In this document: positions 23,644-32,626 of the stretch, one piece after another
Numbering within the stretch: position 1 is the first letter of the stretch
How the letters are laid out: the number at the start of each line of letters is the position of its first letter
Origin: Flagellimonas oceanensis
GTDB lineage: Bacteria; Bacteroidota; Bacteroidia; Flavobacteriales; Flavobacteriaceae
Assembly: GCF_003992595.1 (NCBI RefSeq)
Contig: NZ_RZNA01000052.1
Span: 299,161-363,160 of the forward strand
Length of the DNA: 64,000 nucleotides
Direction of reading: 5' to 3'
Made by a program: the position numbers and the translations under genes
Notes under the pieces: model-generated
Seen by the model: only the letters and a program-made list of their open reading frames with translations
What the model was told of the DNA's origin: nothing
Databases searched by the model: none

Positions 23644-24300
23644 TTAAAATTTTATGACCATGGCCATACCGTAGTTTGGCTCATTGGTAAAAGGATTAAT
23701 ATCCAGGTAAGGGTTGAAATCAACGGCCAAATCATCACTGACATTATACTGTTGTAGGTGTGAATCCACATTGGCATCGATAATATTCAAGGCGTAAAGT
23801 GCAATGGTGATTACCAAGGCCAAATCCCTGTCCCTCTGCGTGTTTTCCTGTGCTTCCTGTAGTGCTTCGGAAGTTAGATCGGGACCGTTGCCATCTCCGT
23901 TCAAATCCCAAAATTCATCATCCTCAAAACCAGCAAGTCGGCGTTTAAAAGCATTTCTTGCCCTGCGGTACTCAGTATTGTTGTAGGAGTACACATAAAT
24001 ACCTGTGCCAATGGCTCCCCAAACAATAGGGGCCTTCCAGTAACGTTTGTTGTAAATCTGTCCCAGACCAGGGAGAATTGCCGAATAAAATGCAGCCTTA
24101 CTCGGGGCAAGGGGGTTAATGTCTTTTTGTTTGGTGACTTCTTCAAAAGTTACACCTTCCCCTTCCATATTTTGAGCAATGGAATCTACCTCTTTGGTCT
24201 GCTGGGGCTGTTCTTTTTTATCATTTTCCTCTTCTTCCTGAGAGAATCCTGACTGAAACAACAAAAAGGCAAAGAGCAATAAAAGGAGGTTTTTATTCAC
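23644..24300 (-). CDS. DUF5683 domain exported or membrane protein
   Basis: The protein has 218 residues from a GTG start that overlaps the parB stop region by 8 bp. The signal peptide is MNKNLLLLLFAFLLFQSGFS. An acidic, Gln-rich segment (EEEENDKKEQPQQTKE) follows, then the DUF5683 core APSKAAFYSAILPGLGQIYN with KRYWKAPIVWGAIGTGIYVYSYN and a second hydrophobic stretch LALVITIALYALNIIDANVD. The C-terminus has VDFNPYLDINPFTNEPNYGMAMVIKF. 'SAxxPGxGQxYNxxYWK' is shared with the TM2/P-loop-less 'PGLGQ' membrane families. The conserved place between parB and dapB in Flavobacteriia hints at a link of envelope and segregation, but no function is known. Confidence 0.85.
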   Translation of the reverse strand: MNKNLLLLLFAFLLFQSGFSQEEEENDKKEQPQQTKEVDSIAQNMEGEGVTFEEVTKQKDINPLAPSKAAFYSAILPGLGQIYNKRYWKAPIVWGAIGTGIYVYSYNNTEYRRARNAFKRRLAGFEDDEFWDLNGDGNGPDLTSEALQEAQENTQRDRDLALVITIALYALNIIDANVDSHLQQYNVSDDLAVDFNPYLDINPFTNEPNYGMAMVIKF

Positions 24301-25198
24301 CAGTCAACAATTTTTTGATACGCTTAAAGTCTTCCTCGGAATGGAAGGGTATCACAATTTTACCTTTTCCGTTTTTGGATGTGGTCACGTCCACTTTGGT
24401 AGCAAGACGCTCTTTGATGGAGTCCAAGCTGTTGGAAACAAAATCAGGCACATTGGGAGTGCTTTTTTTCTTTTCGGCACCTGAACCTTTAGGCTCCTTA
24501 TGAGCTTTTACCAATTGCTCCGTAGCTCTTACCGATAGTCCGTCGGAAACAACTTTTTCATAGATGGCAATCTGTTCTTTTTTCTTATCGATGTTGATAA
24601 GGGCCCTACCATGCCCCATACTGATGAATCCGTCGCGCATTCCCGTTTGGATAATGGGGTCCAATTTCAATAACCTCAGATAATTGGTAATGGTCGAGCG
24701 TTTTTTTCCAACACGGTCACTCAACTTTTCTTGTGTGATTTCAATCTCGTCTATCAGTCGTTGGTAGGAGAGTGCGATTTCAATGGGGTCAAGATCCTGT
24801 CTTTGGATATTCTCCACCAAGGCCATTTCCAGGGATTCTTGGTCGTTGGCGATACGGATGTAGGCTGGAATGGTTTCCAACCCCACTAATTTGGATGCGC
24901 GGAATCTACGTTCCCCAGAGACCAACTGGAATTTGTTGAAATCCAGTTTTCTTACTGTAATAGGTTGTATTATGCCAAGTTCACGAATGGAACTGGCCAG
25001 TTCTTCAAGGGTTTCGTCGTTAAAATTGGAACGTGGCTGAAAAGGGTTGACTTCAATGGAATTGATATCCAATTCCACTACATTACCAATAACCTTGTCC
25101 GCATTTTTATCCGAAACTGACTTGATATCATTCTCTGGATCATTCAATAGAGCGGACAGGCCTCTTCCCAACGCCTGTTTTTTTGTTGCTTTCGCCAT
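24293..25198 (-). CDS. parB: Chromosome partitioning protein ParB
   Basis: The protein has 301 residues. The N-terminus MAKATKKQALGRGLSALLND carries the Arg needed to stimulate ParA. The ParB/Sulfiredoxin-like CTPase domain shows NPFQPRSNFNDETLEELASSI, GIIQPITVR and LVSGERRFRASKLVG with the GERRxRA motif. A KorB-like HTH region follows (EKLSDRVGKKRSTITNYLRLLKL; ISMGHGRALI), then a C-terminal dimerisation segment (IVIPFHSEEDFKRIKKLL). It loads at parS near the replication origin and recruits SMC. It directly abuts parA. No parS 16-mer was recognised in the window by eye. Confidence 0.96.
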   Translation of the reverse strand: MAKATKKQALGRGLSALLNDPENDIKSVSDKNADKVIGNVVELDINSIEVNPFQPRSNFNDETLEELASSIRELGIIQPITVRKLDFNKFQLVSGERRFRASKLVGLETIPAYIRIANDQESLEMALVENIQRQDLDPIEIALSYQRLIDEIEITQEKLSDRVGKKRSTITNYLRLLKLDPIIQTGMRDGFISMGHGRALINIDKKKEQIAIYEKVVSDGLSVRATEQLVKAHKEPKGSGAEKKKSTPNVPDFVSNSLDSIKERLATKVDVTTSKNGKGKIVIPFHSEEDFKRIKKLLTGE

Positions 25199-25972
25199 CT
25201 AAACTTTCTCCTTGTTTTTCTTCAAAATCTCGTTGGCTAAGTTAAGATAATTGGAGGCACCTTTACTGCTAGCATCATATTTTATGATACTCTCGCCATA
25301 ACTTGGGGCCTCGCTCAGCCTAACGTTTCGTTGGATGATGGTGTCAAAGACCATATCCGCGAAGTGCTTTTTCACTTCTTCAACCACTTGGTTGGAAAGT
25401 CGCAACCTGGAATCGTACATGGTCAACAACATTCCCTCGATGTCCAAATCGTTGTTGTGTATTTTTTGTACACTTTTTACGGTGTTCAATAGTTTACCAA
25501 GACCTTCCAGGGCAAAATATTCACATTGTATGGGTATCATTACGGAATCTGCTGCAGTAAGTGCATTCAGGGTAAGCAACCCGAGCGAAGGGGCACAATC
25601 TATTAGTACAAAATCATACTTATCGCCCAAATTCTTCAATGCGTTCTTCATCATGTATTCCCTGTTGTCCTTATCCACCAATTCGATTTCGATGGCAACA
25701 AGGTCGATGTGTGCGGGAACTAAATCCACATTGGGGGAATCCGTAGGGATGGTTACTTCTTCCACAGTCATGGTGTGTTCCAAGAGCTGATACGTTCCGT
25801 TTTCCACGGAATCAACATCAATACCCAATCCAGATGTGGCATTGGCCTGGGGATCGGCGTCAATGAGTAGTACTTTTTTTTCCAATACACCTAAAGAGGC
25901 TGCAAGGTTTACCGTTGTGGTGGTTTTTCCTACACCGCCCTTTTGGTTTGCTATTGCAATAATCTTGCCCAT
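25199..25972 (-). CDS. parA: Chromosome partitioning ATPase ParA (Soj)
   Basis: The 257-residue protein has the deviant Walker A motif KGGVGKTTTTVNLAASL (about residues 10-26), Walker A' VLLIDADPQANATSGLG, the switch II/Walker B region FVLIDCAPSLGLLTLNAL, and the terminal RNVRLSEAPSYGESIIKYD. ParA binds DNA non-specifically as an ATP dimer and moves ParB-parS complexes. It is the first gene of a seven-gene operon, parA-parB-DUF5683-dapB-lepB-wbqC-DUF6122, with spacings between -8 and +49 bp. The 134-bp region upstream holds no further gene and only a short inverted repeat (CAGGT/ACCTG at 26036-26054). Confidence 0.96.
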   Translation of the reverse strand: MGKIIAIANQKGGVGKTTTTVNLAASLGVLEKKVLLIDADPQANATSGLGIDVDSVENGTYQLLEHTMTVEEVTIPTDSPNVDLVPAHIDLVAIEIELVDKDNREYMMKNALKNLGDKYDFVLIDCAPSLGLLTLNALTAADSVMIPIQCEYFALEGLGKLLNTVKSVQKIHNNDLDIEGMLLTMYDSRLRLSNQVVEEVKKHFADMVFDTIIQRNVRLSEAPSYGESIIKYDASSKGASNYLNLANEILKKNKEKV

Positions 25973-26106
25973 TTCATAGTAAGTTAGGTGCTAAAAATAC
26001 GATTATTTAGGATGCGATAAAATGTAATTTGTTAACAGGTGGTAAATAAACCTGCTATTCCGCGTTAAATAAAGTTAAACTTTTACTTGCTAGACTATTG
26101 CGGATT

Positions 26107-28179
26107 CTAATCCAAAAGGATGTTCAGAATTTCCGTGGCAGCATCCGCGATTTTGGTACCTGGGCCAAATACGGCAACAGCTCCATTGTCCAACAAGTGC
26201 TTGTAATCCTGTTTTGGAATCACGCCTCCCACAATGACCATGATGTCTTCGCGACCGTATTTTTTAAGTTCTTGGACCACTTCAGGAACCAAGGTTTTGT
26301 GACCTCCTGCCAGTGATGAAATCCCCAATACATGGACGTCGTTTTCAACTGCTTGCTTGGCCACTTCGGCAGGGGTTTGGAACAATGGGCCTATATCCAC
26401 ATCAAAACCGAGGTCCGCATATCCCGTGGCTACTACTTTAGCACCACGATCATGTCCATCTTGACCCATTTTGGCCACCATAATACGGGGTCTTCGGCCT
26501 TCTTGCTCAGCAAAGGTGTCGGCAAGCTTTCGGGCTTTCGCAAAACTCTCGTCGTTCTTGATCTCTTTGGAATACACGCCGGTAAAGGATTGAATTTTTG
26601 CTCTGTAGCGACCGAATGCACTTTCCATGGCATTGCTGATTTCTCCCAAGGTAGCACGCTCTTTGGCCGCTTCAACCGCTAAAGCTAATAAATTTCCACG
26701 GTCAGCATTGTTTTCCGTGGCTTTTTTGGAGGCGATACGGATAGCTTCCAGTGCCTCTTCAACTTTTTGTGAATCCCTGCTATTTCGGATTTGATCTAGA
26801 CGGGCCATTTGCTTTTTACGTACCTTGGCATTGTCCACTTCCAAAATTTGAAGGTCGTCTTCGTTCTCCAACCGGTATTTGTTCACTCCAACGATAACAT
26901 CTTGTCCACTATCGATACGTGCTTGTTTTTTGGCCGCTGCTTCTTCAATGCGCATTTTTGGAATGCCTTTTTCGATGGCCTTCGTCATTCCGCCCAACTT
27001 TTCCACTTCTTGAATCAGTTCCCAGGCATTTTCTGCAATCTCTTGTGTCAATTGCTCCACTTTGTGGCTGCCAGCCCAGGGATCTACCGTTTTCGTGATA
27101 TGGGTTTCCTGTTGCAGATAGATTTGTGTATTTCTCGCAATACGCGCGGAAAAGTCGGTGGGCAAAGCAATAGCTTCGTCCAAAGCATTGGTGTGGAGAC
27201 TTTGAGTGCCTCCAAAGGCTGCCGCCATGGCTTCAATGGTGGTTCTGGCCACATTGTTGAAAGGATCCTGCTCGGTCAAACTCCAGCCACTGGTCTGACT
27301 GTGGGTGCGGAGCATGGAGGATTTTGGGTTCGAAGGATTGAATTGCTCCACCAGTTTGGCCCAAAGCATTCGCCCTGCGCGCATTTTGGCGATTTCAGCA
27401 AAATGATTCATACCGATACCCCAGAAAAAGGATAGTCGTGGTGCAAATTCATCAATTTTAAGGCCTGCTTTAATCCCTGTTCGAATATACTCAATGCCAT
27501 CGGCCAAGGTATAGGCGAGTTCCATGGATGCGGGTGCCCCTGCCTCGTGCATGTGGTATCCGGAAATACTGATGCTGTTGAACCTCGGCATATGTTTACT
27601 GGTAAATTCAAAAATATCGGCCACGATCTGCATGGAAGGCGTAGGTGGGTAGATGTAGGTATTCCGTACCATGAATTCTTTCAAGATATCGTTTTGGATA
27701 GTTCCTGAAAGCTGCTCCATGGAAACCCCTTGTTCCAAACCAGCTACAATATAAAAGGCCATAATGGGAATCACGGCACCGTTCATGGTCATGGAAACGG
27801 ACATTTTCTCCAATGGGATACCGTTGAACAAAATTTTCATGTCCTCGATGGAATCTATGGCAACACCAGCTTTGCCCACATCTCCAACTACACGGTCGTT
27901 GTCCGAATCGTAGCCACGGTGAGTGGGCAGGTCAAAGGCTACTGATAGCCCTTTTTGGCCTGCTTCCAAGTTTCTCCGGTAAAACGCATTGCTTTCCTCG
28001 GCTGTAGAAAATCCTGCATATTGGCGAATGGTCCAAGGCCTGCGAACGTACATGGTAGAGTAGGGGCCACGAAGAAATGGCGAGATACCCGCTGCAAAAT
28101 TCCCGTGCTCGTAATTTTGGGTCTCGACTGCGCTCGACCTGACAGCCAATTCCAATTGTTGAAGGTCTTTTCTACTCAT
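26107..28179 (-). CDS. mutB: Methylmalonyl-CoA mutase large subunit (catalytic, cobalamin-binding)
   Basis: The protein has 690 residues. The TIM-barrel substrate domain has [33 protein letters not shown], with Tyr and Arg for CoA-ester binding, [13 protein letters not shown] and [12 protein letters not shown]. The C-terminal B12 domain has the base-off motif [11 protein letters not shown] with the cobalt-ligand His, then [12 protein letters not shown] and GGVIPKQD. It interconverts methylmalonyl-CoA and succinyl-CoA. The N-terminal arm is about 25-30 residues shorter than in many homologues: the usual TAEG-type stretch is missing before [14 protein letters not shown]. Residues 13-20 (VRSSAVET) are encoded by a palindromic repeat also present in mutA. 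It overlaps mutA by 8 bp. A dedicated epimerase is not in view. Confidence 0.96.
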   Translation of the reverse strand: MSRKDLQQLELAVRSSAVETQNYEHGNFAAGISPFLRGPYSTMYVRRPWTIRQYAGFSTAEESNAFYRRNLEAGQKGLSVAFDLPTHRGYDSDNDRVVGDVGKAGVAIDSIEDMKILFNGIPLEKMSVSMTMNGAVIPIMAFYIVAGLEQGVSMEQLSGTIQNDILKEFMVRNTYIYPPTPSMQIVADIFEFTSKHMPRFNSISISGYHMHEAGAPASMELAYTLADGIEYIRTGIKAGLKIDEFAPRLSFFWGIGMNHFAEIAKMRAGRMLWAKLVEQFNPSNPKSSMLRTHSQTSGWSLTEQDPFNNVARTTIEAMAAAFGGTQSLHTNALDEAIALPTDFSARIARNTQIYLQQETHITKTVDPWAGSHKVEQLTQEIAENAWELIQEVEKLGGMTKAIEKGIPKMRIEEAAAKKQARIDSGQDVIVGVNKYRLENEDDLQILEVDNAKVRKKQMARLDQIRNSRDSQKVEEALEAIRIASKKATENNADRGNLLALAVEAAKERATLGEISNAMESAFGRYRAKIQSFTGVYSKEIKNDESFAKARKLADTFAEQEGRRPRIMVAKMGQDGHDRGAKVVATGYADLGFDVDIGPLFQTPAEVAKQAVENDVHVLGISSLAGGHKTLVPEVVQELKKYGREDIMVIVGGVIPKQDYKHLLDNGAVAVFGPGTKIADAATEILNILLD
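28121..28143 (-). repeat. Palindromic repeat inserted in frame in mutB
   Basis: The coding strand reads GTCAGGTCGAGCGCAGTCGA followed by GAC. It specifies V-R-S-S-A-V-E-T at residues 13-20. It matches the element in mutA (28872-28894) at 20 of 23 bases, in the same strand and reading frame, with TCGA at each side of the core. Confidence 0.75.
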
Positions 28180-29557
28180 CGTTCAATCTTTTTTGTTCAG
28201 ATGCTTCGGCCAATCTTTTTTCTATAATCGGCTCAATGATGGTTTTTCGGGCTTTTTGCTTTACAAAGGGGTAGAGCTCCAGGTCATCCTTCATCCTATC
28301 TTGCGGATTTTGGTATTTGTTGGTGCCCAAAGAAACTATTTTTCCTTCATCAAAGAGTTGCTGTTCTTTATTGGCACTTTCCTTTATTTTTTGCTGGATG
28401 GTGCCTTTTTTAAGTGCTTCCAGGTATCCTCCTGTTTTTTCCAACTGCTTGAAGAGAACTAATGCTTTCTCAGCAAGTTGTTTGGTAAGGGATTCAATAT
28501 AGTAGGCGCCCTCAGAAATTTGTGAAGCCTCGGTAAAATAGCCTTCTTCTTTTAAAAGAAGCAATTGGTTACGGGCAATACGCTCCCCGAATTCATTATC
28601 TTTATGATAAATGGCATCGTAGGGCAGATTGCAGACCGTGTCGGCTCCACCCAATACTGCAGACATGCACTCGGAGGTGGTTCGGAGCATGTTTACATTG
28701 TAATCGTAAAGGGTTTTGTTTCGCTTGGAGGGAATCGCTAGGATGTTGCACGCACTTTGTACACCATATGCTGACGCCAAACTTTCCCAAAGCCATCGTA
28801 AAGCTTTGATTTTTGCAATTTCAAAAAAATAGTTACTGCCTACTGCCACTTTAAAGGTAAGGGGAAAAGACTTCTCGACTGCACTCGAAGTGACGATATG
28901 GTTAAGATACTCGTTGGCGTGAGCTAAGCTGTATGCCAATTGCTGTACCATATTGGTGCCAGCATTTTGATAGTGGGAAGCATCTACTCCGATTATTGAA
29001 ATATCCGAAGTTCCAAGTGAAACCAATTCAGTGAATATTTTGTGGTCATCTTCAAGATTGTGATACCAGTTGCCATCTTCGGTCAAATGGCCAATGATGT
29101 CAATATTCAAATAGGCTTTTGCCTTGTTGTCTTTTAGGAATGCCACCAATTTTTTGATGGGCTCCAAAGCCAAAAACTCAAAGTTGAAATAGAGCTTCGT
29201 CTCTTTTAAATCAATTCCAGAGAACAAGGTTTCAAAGCCTGTAGTTTCGTTTGGGATAGTGAAAATCAAACTTTCCACGCCTTTTTCAAGTATTTCGAGG
29301 GCTTTTGCATTAGACTTTTTTTCGTCGCCAACATAAATATCTTGTCCAATCGACCAATCGTGGTCTTTTGGCAAGGCATAGCTAGGGCTGTTTTTTAAGT
29401 CCTCTTGATTGTAAAAAGGCTTGACATTGATGCCTTCCAAAGATTCCCAGACCAAGGTTTCGTTGTAATCGGCACCTTTTAAATCCACCTGAATCTTTTG
29501 TTTCCATTGTTTGGCGGAAACTTCGGGGAATTCTTGAAATAAGCTAGTGTTACTCAT
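28172..29557 (-). CDS. mutA: Methylmalonyl-CoA mutase small subunit
   Basis: This 461-residue protein is homologous to the barrel of the large subunit but lacks the B12-binding domain. It begins [20 protein letters not shown] and has [86 protein letters not shown], and [18 protein letters not shown]. It is the structural partner in the heterodimer. Residues 222-229 (VTSSAVEK) are specified by a palindromic repeat in frame, in a region where homologues need only a loop. It overlaps the ftsB-like gene and mutB by 8 bp each. Confidence 0.94.
   Translation of the reverse strand: MSNTSLFQEFPEVSAKQWKQKIQVDLKGADYNETLVWESLEGINVKPFYNQEDLKNSPSYALPKDHDWSIGQDIYVGDEKKSNAKALEILEKGVESLIFTIPNETTGFETLFSGIDLKETKLYFNFEFLALEPIKKLVAFLKDNKAKAYLNIDIIGHLTEDGNWYHNLEDDHKIFTELVSLGTSDISIIGVDASHYQNAGTNMVQQLAYSLAHANEYLNHIVTSSAVEKSFPLTFKVAVGSNYFFEIAKIKALRWLWESLASAYGVQSACNILAIPSKRNKTLYDYNVNMLRTTSECMSAVLGGADTVCNLPYDAIYHKDNEFGERIARNQLLLLKEEGYFTEASQISEGAYYIESLTKQLAEKALVLFKQLEKTGGYLEALKKGTIQQKIKESANKEQQLFDEGKIVSLGTNKYQNPQDRMKDDLELYPFVKQKARKTIIEPIIEKRLAEASEQKRLNDE
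28872..28894 (-). repeat. Palindromic repeat inserted in frame in mutA
   Basis: The coding strand reads GTCACTTCGAGTGCAGTCGA followed by GAA, specifying V-T-S-S-A-V-E-K at residues 222-229. It is the second copy of the element seen at 28121-28143. TCGA-N6-TCGA forms its imperfect dyad. Confidence 0.75.
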
Positions 29558-29882
29558 CTTGCTTGTTCTTTAGACTGTCTTCATATTCGATAAGGAATAT
29601 TTCCTCATTGTCCTTTTTCATATAATACTTCTCGCGGGCCAGTTTTTCCAGTTCCTTTTCATCGGACATCTTTTCTAAGATTTCTTTGTCCTTGGCAATC
29701 TCGCCTTGGAGGAATTCTTTTTCTTCTTCCAACTTATCAATTTCACTTTCCAGCTCCAAATGAATCATTAGGGAATTGGTGTCAAAAAAAGCCATCCAAA
29801 TCACAAAAATGGTCAATACCAAAATGTAGGTGTTGGTCATAATTTTAAACCATTTCTTTTTTCTCAATTCCTTTAGGCCCAT
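29550..29882 (-). CDS. FtsB/DivIC-like septum formation protein
   Basis: This 110-residue protein starts at the ATG at 29882, one base after the udk stop. A longer frame would lie inside udk and is rejected. A short basic N-terminus (MGLKELRKKKWFKIM) is followed by one membrane helix (TYILVLTIFVIWMAFF) and a long coiled coil (LELESEIDKLEEEKEFLQGE, IAKDKEILEKMSDEKELEKL). The family signature at the end is AREKYYMKKDNEEIFLIEYE. FtsB/DivIC proteins join the FtsL-FtsQ complex at the division septum. It is second in the udk-ftsB-mutA-mutB operon and overlaps mutA by 8 bp. Confidence 0.92.
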   Translation of the reverse strand: MGLKELRKKKWFKIMTNTYILVLTIFVIWMAFFDTNSLMIHLELESEIDKLEEEKEFLQGEIAKDKEILEKMSDEKELEKLAREKYYMKKDNEEIFLIEYEDSLKNKQDE

Positions 29883-29883
29883 A

Positions 29884-30492
29884 TTAAGAAAGATTATTGT
29901 TGATGATGGTCCTAACAATATCCACGGCAACCGTGTTATAGTGGTTGTTCGGGATGATAATATCCGCAAACTCCTTCGATGGTTCAATAAATTGAAGGTG
30001 CATAGGCTTTACAGCGGTTTGGTACCGTGTCAGCACCTTTTTTAAATCGTGTCCGCGTTCTTGGGTGTCACGTTGCAACCTTCTGATCAAACGTTCATCC
30101 GAATCGGCATGCACAAATATTTTTATATCGAACATGTCCCTCAATTTGGGGTTGCTCAGTACCAGGATGCCCTCTACGATCATTACTTTGCGTGGTGCCG
30201 TGGGAACAGTTTCCTTCATTCGGGTTTCCTCGACAAAGGAATATATCGGCGTATCCACGGTTTCTCCCTTCCTTAGTTGGCCAATATGCTCGATCAAAAG
30301 GTCGAAATCTATCGAGTTTGGATGGTCAAAGTTTACCATGGCCCTTTCCTCTTTACTCATATGGGAAAGGTCATTATAGTAGGAATCCTGAGATATCACA
30401 CCTACTTCCTCCGTGGGCAATTGCTCCACAATTTGGTTTACCACCGTTGTTTTTCCGCACCCTGTGCCGCCAGCAATCCCTAAGATCAGCAT
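29884..30492 (-). CDS. udk: Uridine kinase
   Basis: The protein has 202 residues. Walker A is GIAGGTGCGKTT at the N-terminus. It is followed by ISQDSYYNDLSHMSKEERA, FDHPNSIDFDLLIEHI, TPIYSFVEETRMKE, VMIVEGILVLSNPKLRDMFD, and the lid RLIRRLQRDTQERGHDL. It phosphorylates uridine and cytidine in pyrimidine salvage. It is the first gene of the udk-ftsB-mutA-mutB operon, divergent from the biotin carboxylase operon; a TATTTTTG box lies upstream on the - strand. Identification is secure. Confidence 0.96.
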   Translation of the reverse strand: MLILGIAGGTGCGKTTVVNQIVEQLPTEEVGVISQDSYYNDLSHMSKEERAMVNFDHPNSIDFDLLIEHIGQLRKGETVDTPIYSFVEETRMKETVPTAPRKVMIVEGILVLSNPKLRDMFDIKIFVHADSDERLIRRLQRDTQERGHDLKKVLTRYQTAVKPMHLQFIEPSKEFADIIIPNNHYNTVAVDIVRTIINNNLS

Positions 30493-30509
30493 AGTTTAAA
30501 TTTTGGCAT

Positions 30510-30517
30510 CAAAAATA
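30510..30517 (-). promoter_or_regulatory. TAnnTTTG -7 box for the udk operon
   Basis: TATTTTTG on the - strand lies 17 bases before the udk ATG. No clear -33 element. Confidence 0.5.
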
Positions 30518-30583
30518 AACAAATGATTACATCTCCTGTCTATGAACGATACAACATAATTAGCGATTAATAATAAAGAAATT

Positions 30584-30593
30584 AATGATCATT
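30584..30593. promoter_or_regulatory. AATGATCATT palindrome in udk/accB divergent control region
   Basis: This is a perfect 10-base palindrome, flanked by ATTAAT at 30581-30586 and again at 30600-30605. It sits midway between the divergent -7 boxes (30510-30517 and 30621-30628) and could be an operator for both operons. AT-rich sequence makes chance palindromes likely. Confidence 0.3.
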
Positions 30594-30620
30594 GTCATAA
30601 TTAATCCTGCTTAATAGGTA

Positions 30621-30628
30621 TAGCTTTG
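30621..30628 (+). promoter_or_regulatory. TAnnTTTG -7 box for the biotin carboxylase operon
   Basis: TAGCTTTG lies 43 bases before the ATG at 30672. The nearest upstream TTG (30592-30594) is 26 bases away, longer than usual. Confidence 0.5.
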
Positions 30629-30671
30629 TATGATTTCTAATGCATTAACCTTATATTTATCAAGCTAACCA

Positions 30672-31172
30672 ATGGAAACTTCTTATATGGATAATTCTTA
30701 TTCCGTCAAGGTTGGGGAAGACTTTGACTTTACACTTTCCAAGGACACTATTTCTTCGTTGGATTTGATCAAAACTGGTAATGACGCTTATCATTTATTA
30801 AAGGATGGCGCATCATACCACGTAAAAATTTTGGATTCCGATTTTAACAATGGAACCTACACCATTAGCATTAATGGGAGTGAATACCAAACCTCGATTC
30901 AAACACCTTTGGACGAGCTGATCAAAAAAATGGGCTTCGCTGTCAATGCAGGAAAAAATATCGATTCCATTTCGGCGCCCATGCCAGGATTGATTCTTGA
31001 CATCTTGGTTGAAGAAGGACAGGAGGTAAACGAGGAGGACCAATTATTGATTCTGGAAGCCATGAAAATGGAGAACATCATCACTTCCCCACGTAGCGGG
31101 GTGATCAAAAGCGTCAGTGTATCTAAAGGTGATGCCGTTGACAAAAAACAATTGTTGATTGAATTTCAATAG
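30672..31172 (+). CDS. Biotin carboxyl carrier protein of acyl-CoA (propionyl-CoA-type) carboxylase
   Basis: The protein has 166 residues. The N-terminal part (about 1-90) is a beta-rich region (SYHVKILDSDFNNGTYTISI). The C-terminal biotinyl domain has SAPMPGLILDILVEEGQEV and ILEAMKMENIITSPRSGV, with the biotin-accepting Lys132 in AMKM. It carries carboxyl-biotin between the carboxylase and the transferase. It is the first gene of a three-gene operon; accC starts 6 bp downstream. An alternative ATG at codon 6 cannot be excluded. The AMKM-type BCCP with an AccC-like and a PccB-like subunit is the usual propionyl-CoA carboxylase set in Bacteroidota. Confidence 0.93.
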   Translation: METSYMDNSYSVKVGEDFDFTLSKDTISSLDLIKTGNDAYHLLKDGASYHVKILDSDFNNGTYTISINGSEYQTSIQTPLDELIKKMGFAVNAGKNIDSISAPMPGLILDILVEEGQEVNEEDQLLILEAMKMENIITSPRSGVIKSVSVSKGDAVDKKQLLIEFQ

Positions 31173-31178
31173 AACACC

Positions 31179-32621
31179 ATGAAAAAAATATTGATCGCCA
31201 ATCGTGGCGAAATCGCGGTCAGGGTTATGAAGACCGTAAAAAAAATGGGGATTCAAACGGTTGCCGTTTTTTCGGAAGCGGACAGGAATGCCCCTCACGT
31301 TCAATTTGCCGATGAAGCAGTGTGTATCGGTGAAGCCCCTTCGAATAAATCCTATCTTAAAGGAGACAAGATCATTGAGGTGGCCAAACAACGCAACGTG
31401 GATGGCATTCATCCAGGTTATGGGTTTTTGAGTGAAAACGCTGACTTTGCAGAAGCTGTAGAAAAAAGCGGAATCACTTTTATAGGACCGAAATCCAAAG
31501 CCATTCGGATTATGGGGAGCAAATTGGCGGCCAAGGAAGCCGTTAAGGCCTATGACATTCCCATGGTGCCGGGTATTGATGAAGCCATTACAGATGTGGC
31601 CAAAGCCCATGAAATTGCCAACGAGGTAGGTTACCCCGTTCTGATCAAAGCCTCCGCCGGTGGTGGTGGTAAAGGAATGCGGATCGTGGAAAAGGAAGAG
31701 GAATTGGAATCTGGCATGAAGCGTGCCATTAGCGAGGCTACTTCGGCCTTTGGGGACGGTTCCGTTTTTGTGGAGAAATACGTAACCTCGCCAAGGCACA
31801 TCGAAGTGCAAGTTATGGCCGATACCCACGGAAATGTGCTGCATTTCTTTGAAAGGGAATGCAGCGTGCAACGCCGCCACCAAAAAGTGGTGGAAGAGGC
31901 GCCATCTTCCATTTTAACGCCCAAACTGCGTGAGGAAATGGGGGTTGCTGCTTGCAAAGTGGCCAAATCGTGTGACTATATCGGAGCTGGTACGGTCGAA
32001 TTTTTAATGGATGCGGACCATAATTTCTATTTCTTGGAAATGAATACCCGCCTCCAGGTAGAGCATCCCGTTACCGAATTGATCACTGGAGTGGATTTGG
32101 TGGAATTGCAGATTAAAGTGGCCCGTGGCGAAGAAATTCCCATGAAACAGGAGGAACTAACCATAAAGGGGCATGCGGTGGAACTTCGAGTATATGCCGA
32201 AGACCCGTTGAACGATTTCCTGCCCAGCGTGGGGAATTTGGAAACGTACCAATTGCCGACCGGCGAGGGAGTTCGGGTGGATAATGGTTTTAGAGAAGGA
32301 ATGGATATCCCGATTTATTACGACCCCATGCTTTCCAAACTGATTACCTATGGTAAAACCCGCGAAGAGGCCATTGAGTTGATGCTCGATGCCATTCAAA
32401 ATTATAAAGTGAAAGGAGTACAGACCACCTTGCCCTTCGGAAGTTTTGTGTTTGCCCACGATGCTTTCCGGTCAGGGAACTTTGACACCCATTTTGTAAA
32501 GAAGTATTATTCTCCCGAAAAAATCAAGGAGCAAACGGCCAATGAAGCTGAAGTTGCCGCCATGGTTGCCCTCTATCAATTTCTGGAAGACAAAAAAATA
32601 GTAAGATTACCCTCAAACTGA
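31179..32621 (+). CDS. accC: Biotin carboxylase subunit of acyl-CoA carboxylase
   Basis: The protein has 480 residues. The pre-ATP-grasp N-terminus is [20 protein letters not shown]. It has [33 protein letters not shown] (glycine-rich ATP loop), [35 protein letters not shown], and [18 protein letters not shown], followed by the C-terminal domain ending [18 protein letters not shown]. It carboxylates the biotin of the BCCP with ATP and bicarbonate. It lies between the BCCP (6 bp) and the transferase gene (5 bp). The C-terminus is about 20-30 residues longer than E. coli AccC. Confidence 0.94.
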   Translation: MKKILIANRGEIAVRVMKTVKKMGIQTVAVFSEADRNAPHVQFADEAVCIGEAPSNKSYLKGDKIIEVAKQRNVDGIHPGYGFLSENADFAEAVEKSGITFIGPKSKAIRIMGSKLAAKEAVKAYDIPMVPGIDEAITDVAKAHEIANEVGYPVLIKASAGGGGKGMRIVEKEEELESGMKRAISEATSAFGDGSVFVEKYVTSPRHIEVQVMADTHGNVLHFFERECSVQRRHQKVVEEAPSSILTPKLREEMGVAACKVAKSCDYIGAGTVEFLMDADHNFYFLEMNTRLQVEHPVTELITGVDLVELQIKVARGEEIPMKQEELTIKGHAVELRVYAEDPLNDFLPSVGNLETYQLPTGEGVRVDNGFREGMDIPIYYDPMLSKLITYGKTREEAIELMLDAIQNYKVKGVQTTLPFGSFVFAHDAFRSGNFDTHFVKKYYSPEKIKEQTANEAEVAAMVALYQFLEDKKIVRLPSN

Positions 32622-32626
32622 ATCCT

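Noticed and set aside
26036..26054. CAGGT/ACCTG hairpin as a terminator of mutB
   Set aside because: The stem is only 5 bp with a 9-base loop, and no T run follows on the - strand.
25973..26106. parS site near parAB
   Set aside because: No perfect 14-16-base palindrome of the parS type was found here; the only dyad is a 5-base CAGGT/ACCTG pair.
26809..27435. 208-codon open frame opposite mutB
   Set aside because: Mirror frame of a highly conserved gene, without a credible ribosome site or family motif.
29883..29987. Extended start of the FtsB/DivIC-like protein
   Set aside because: The extension lies in the udk 3' end; the ATG at 29882 gives the expected short N-terminus before the membrane helix.
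29558..30660. Cobalamin riboswitch upstream of mutA/mutB
   Set aside because: The genes overlap or abut back to udk, and the udk leader is too short and lacks B12-box sequence.
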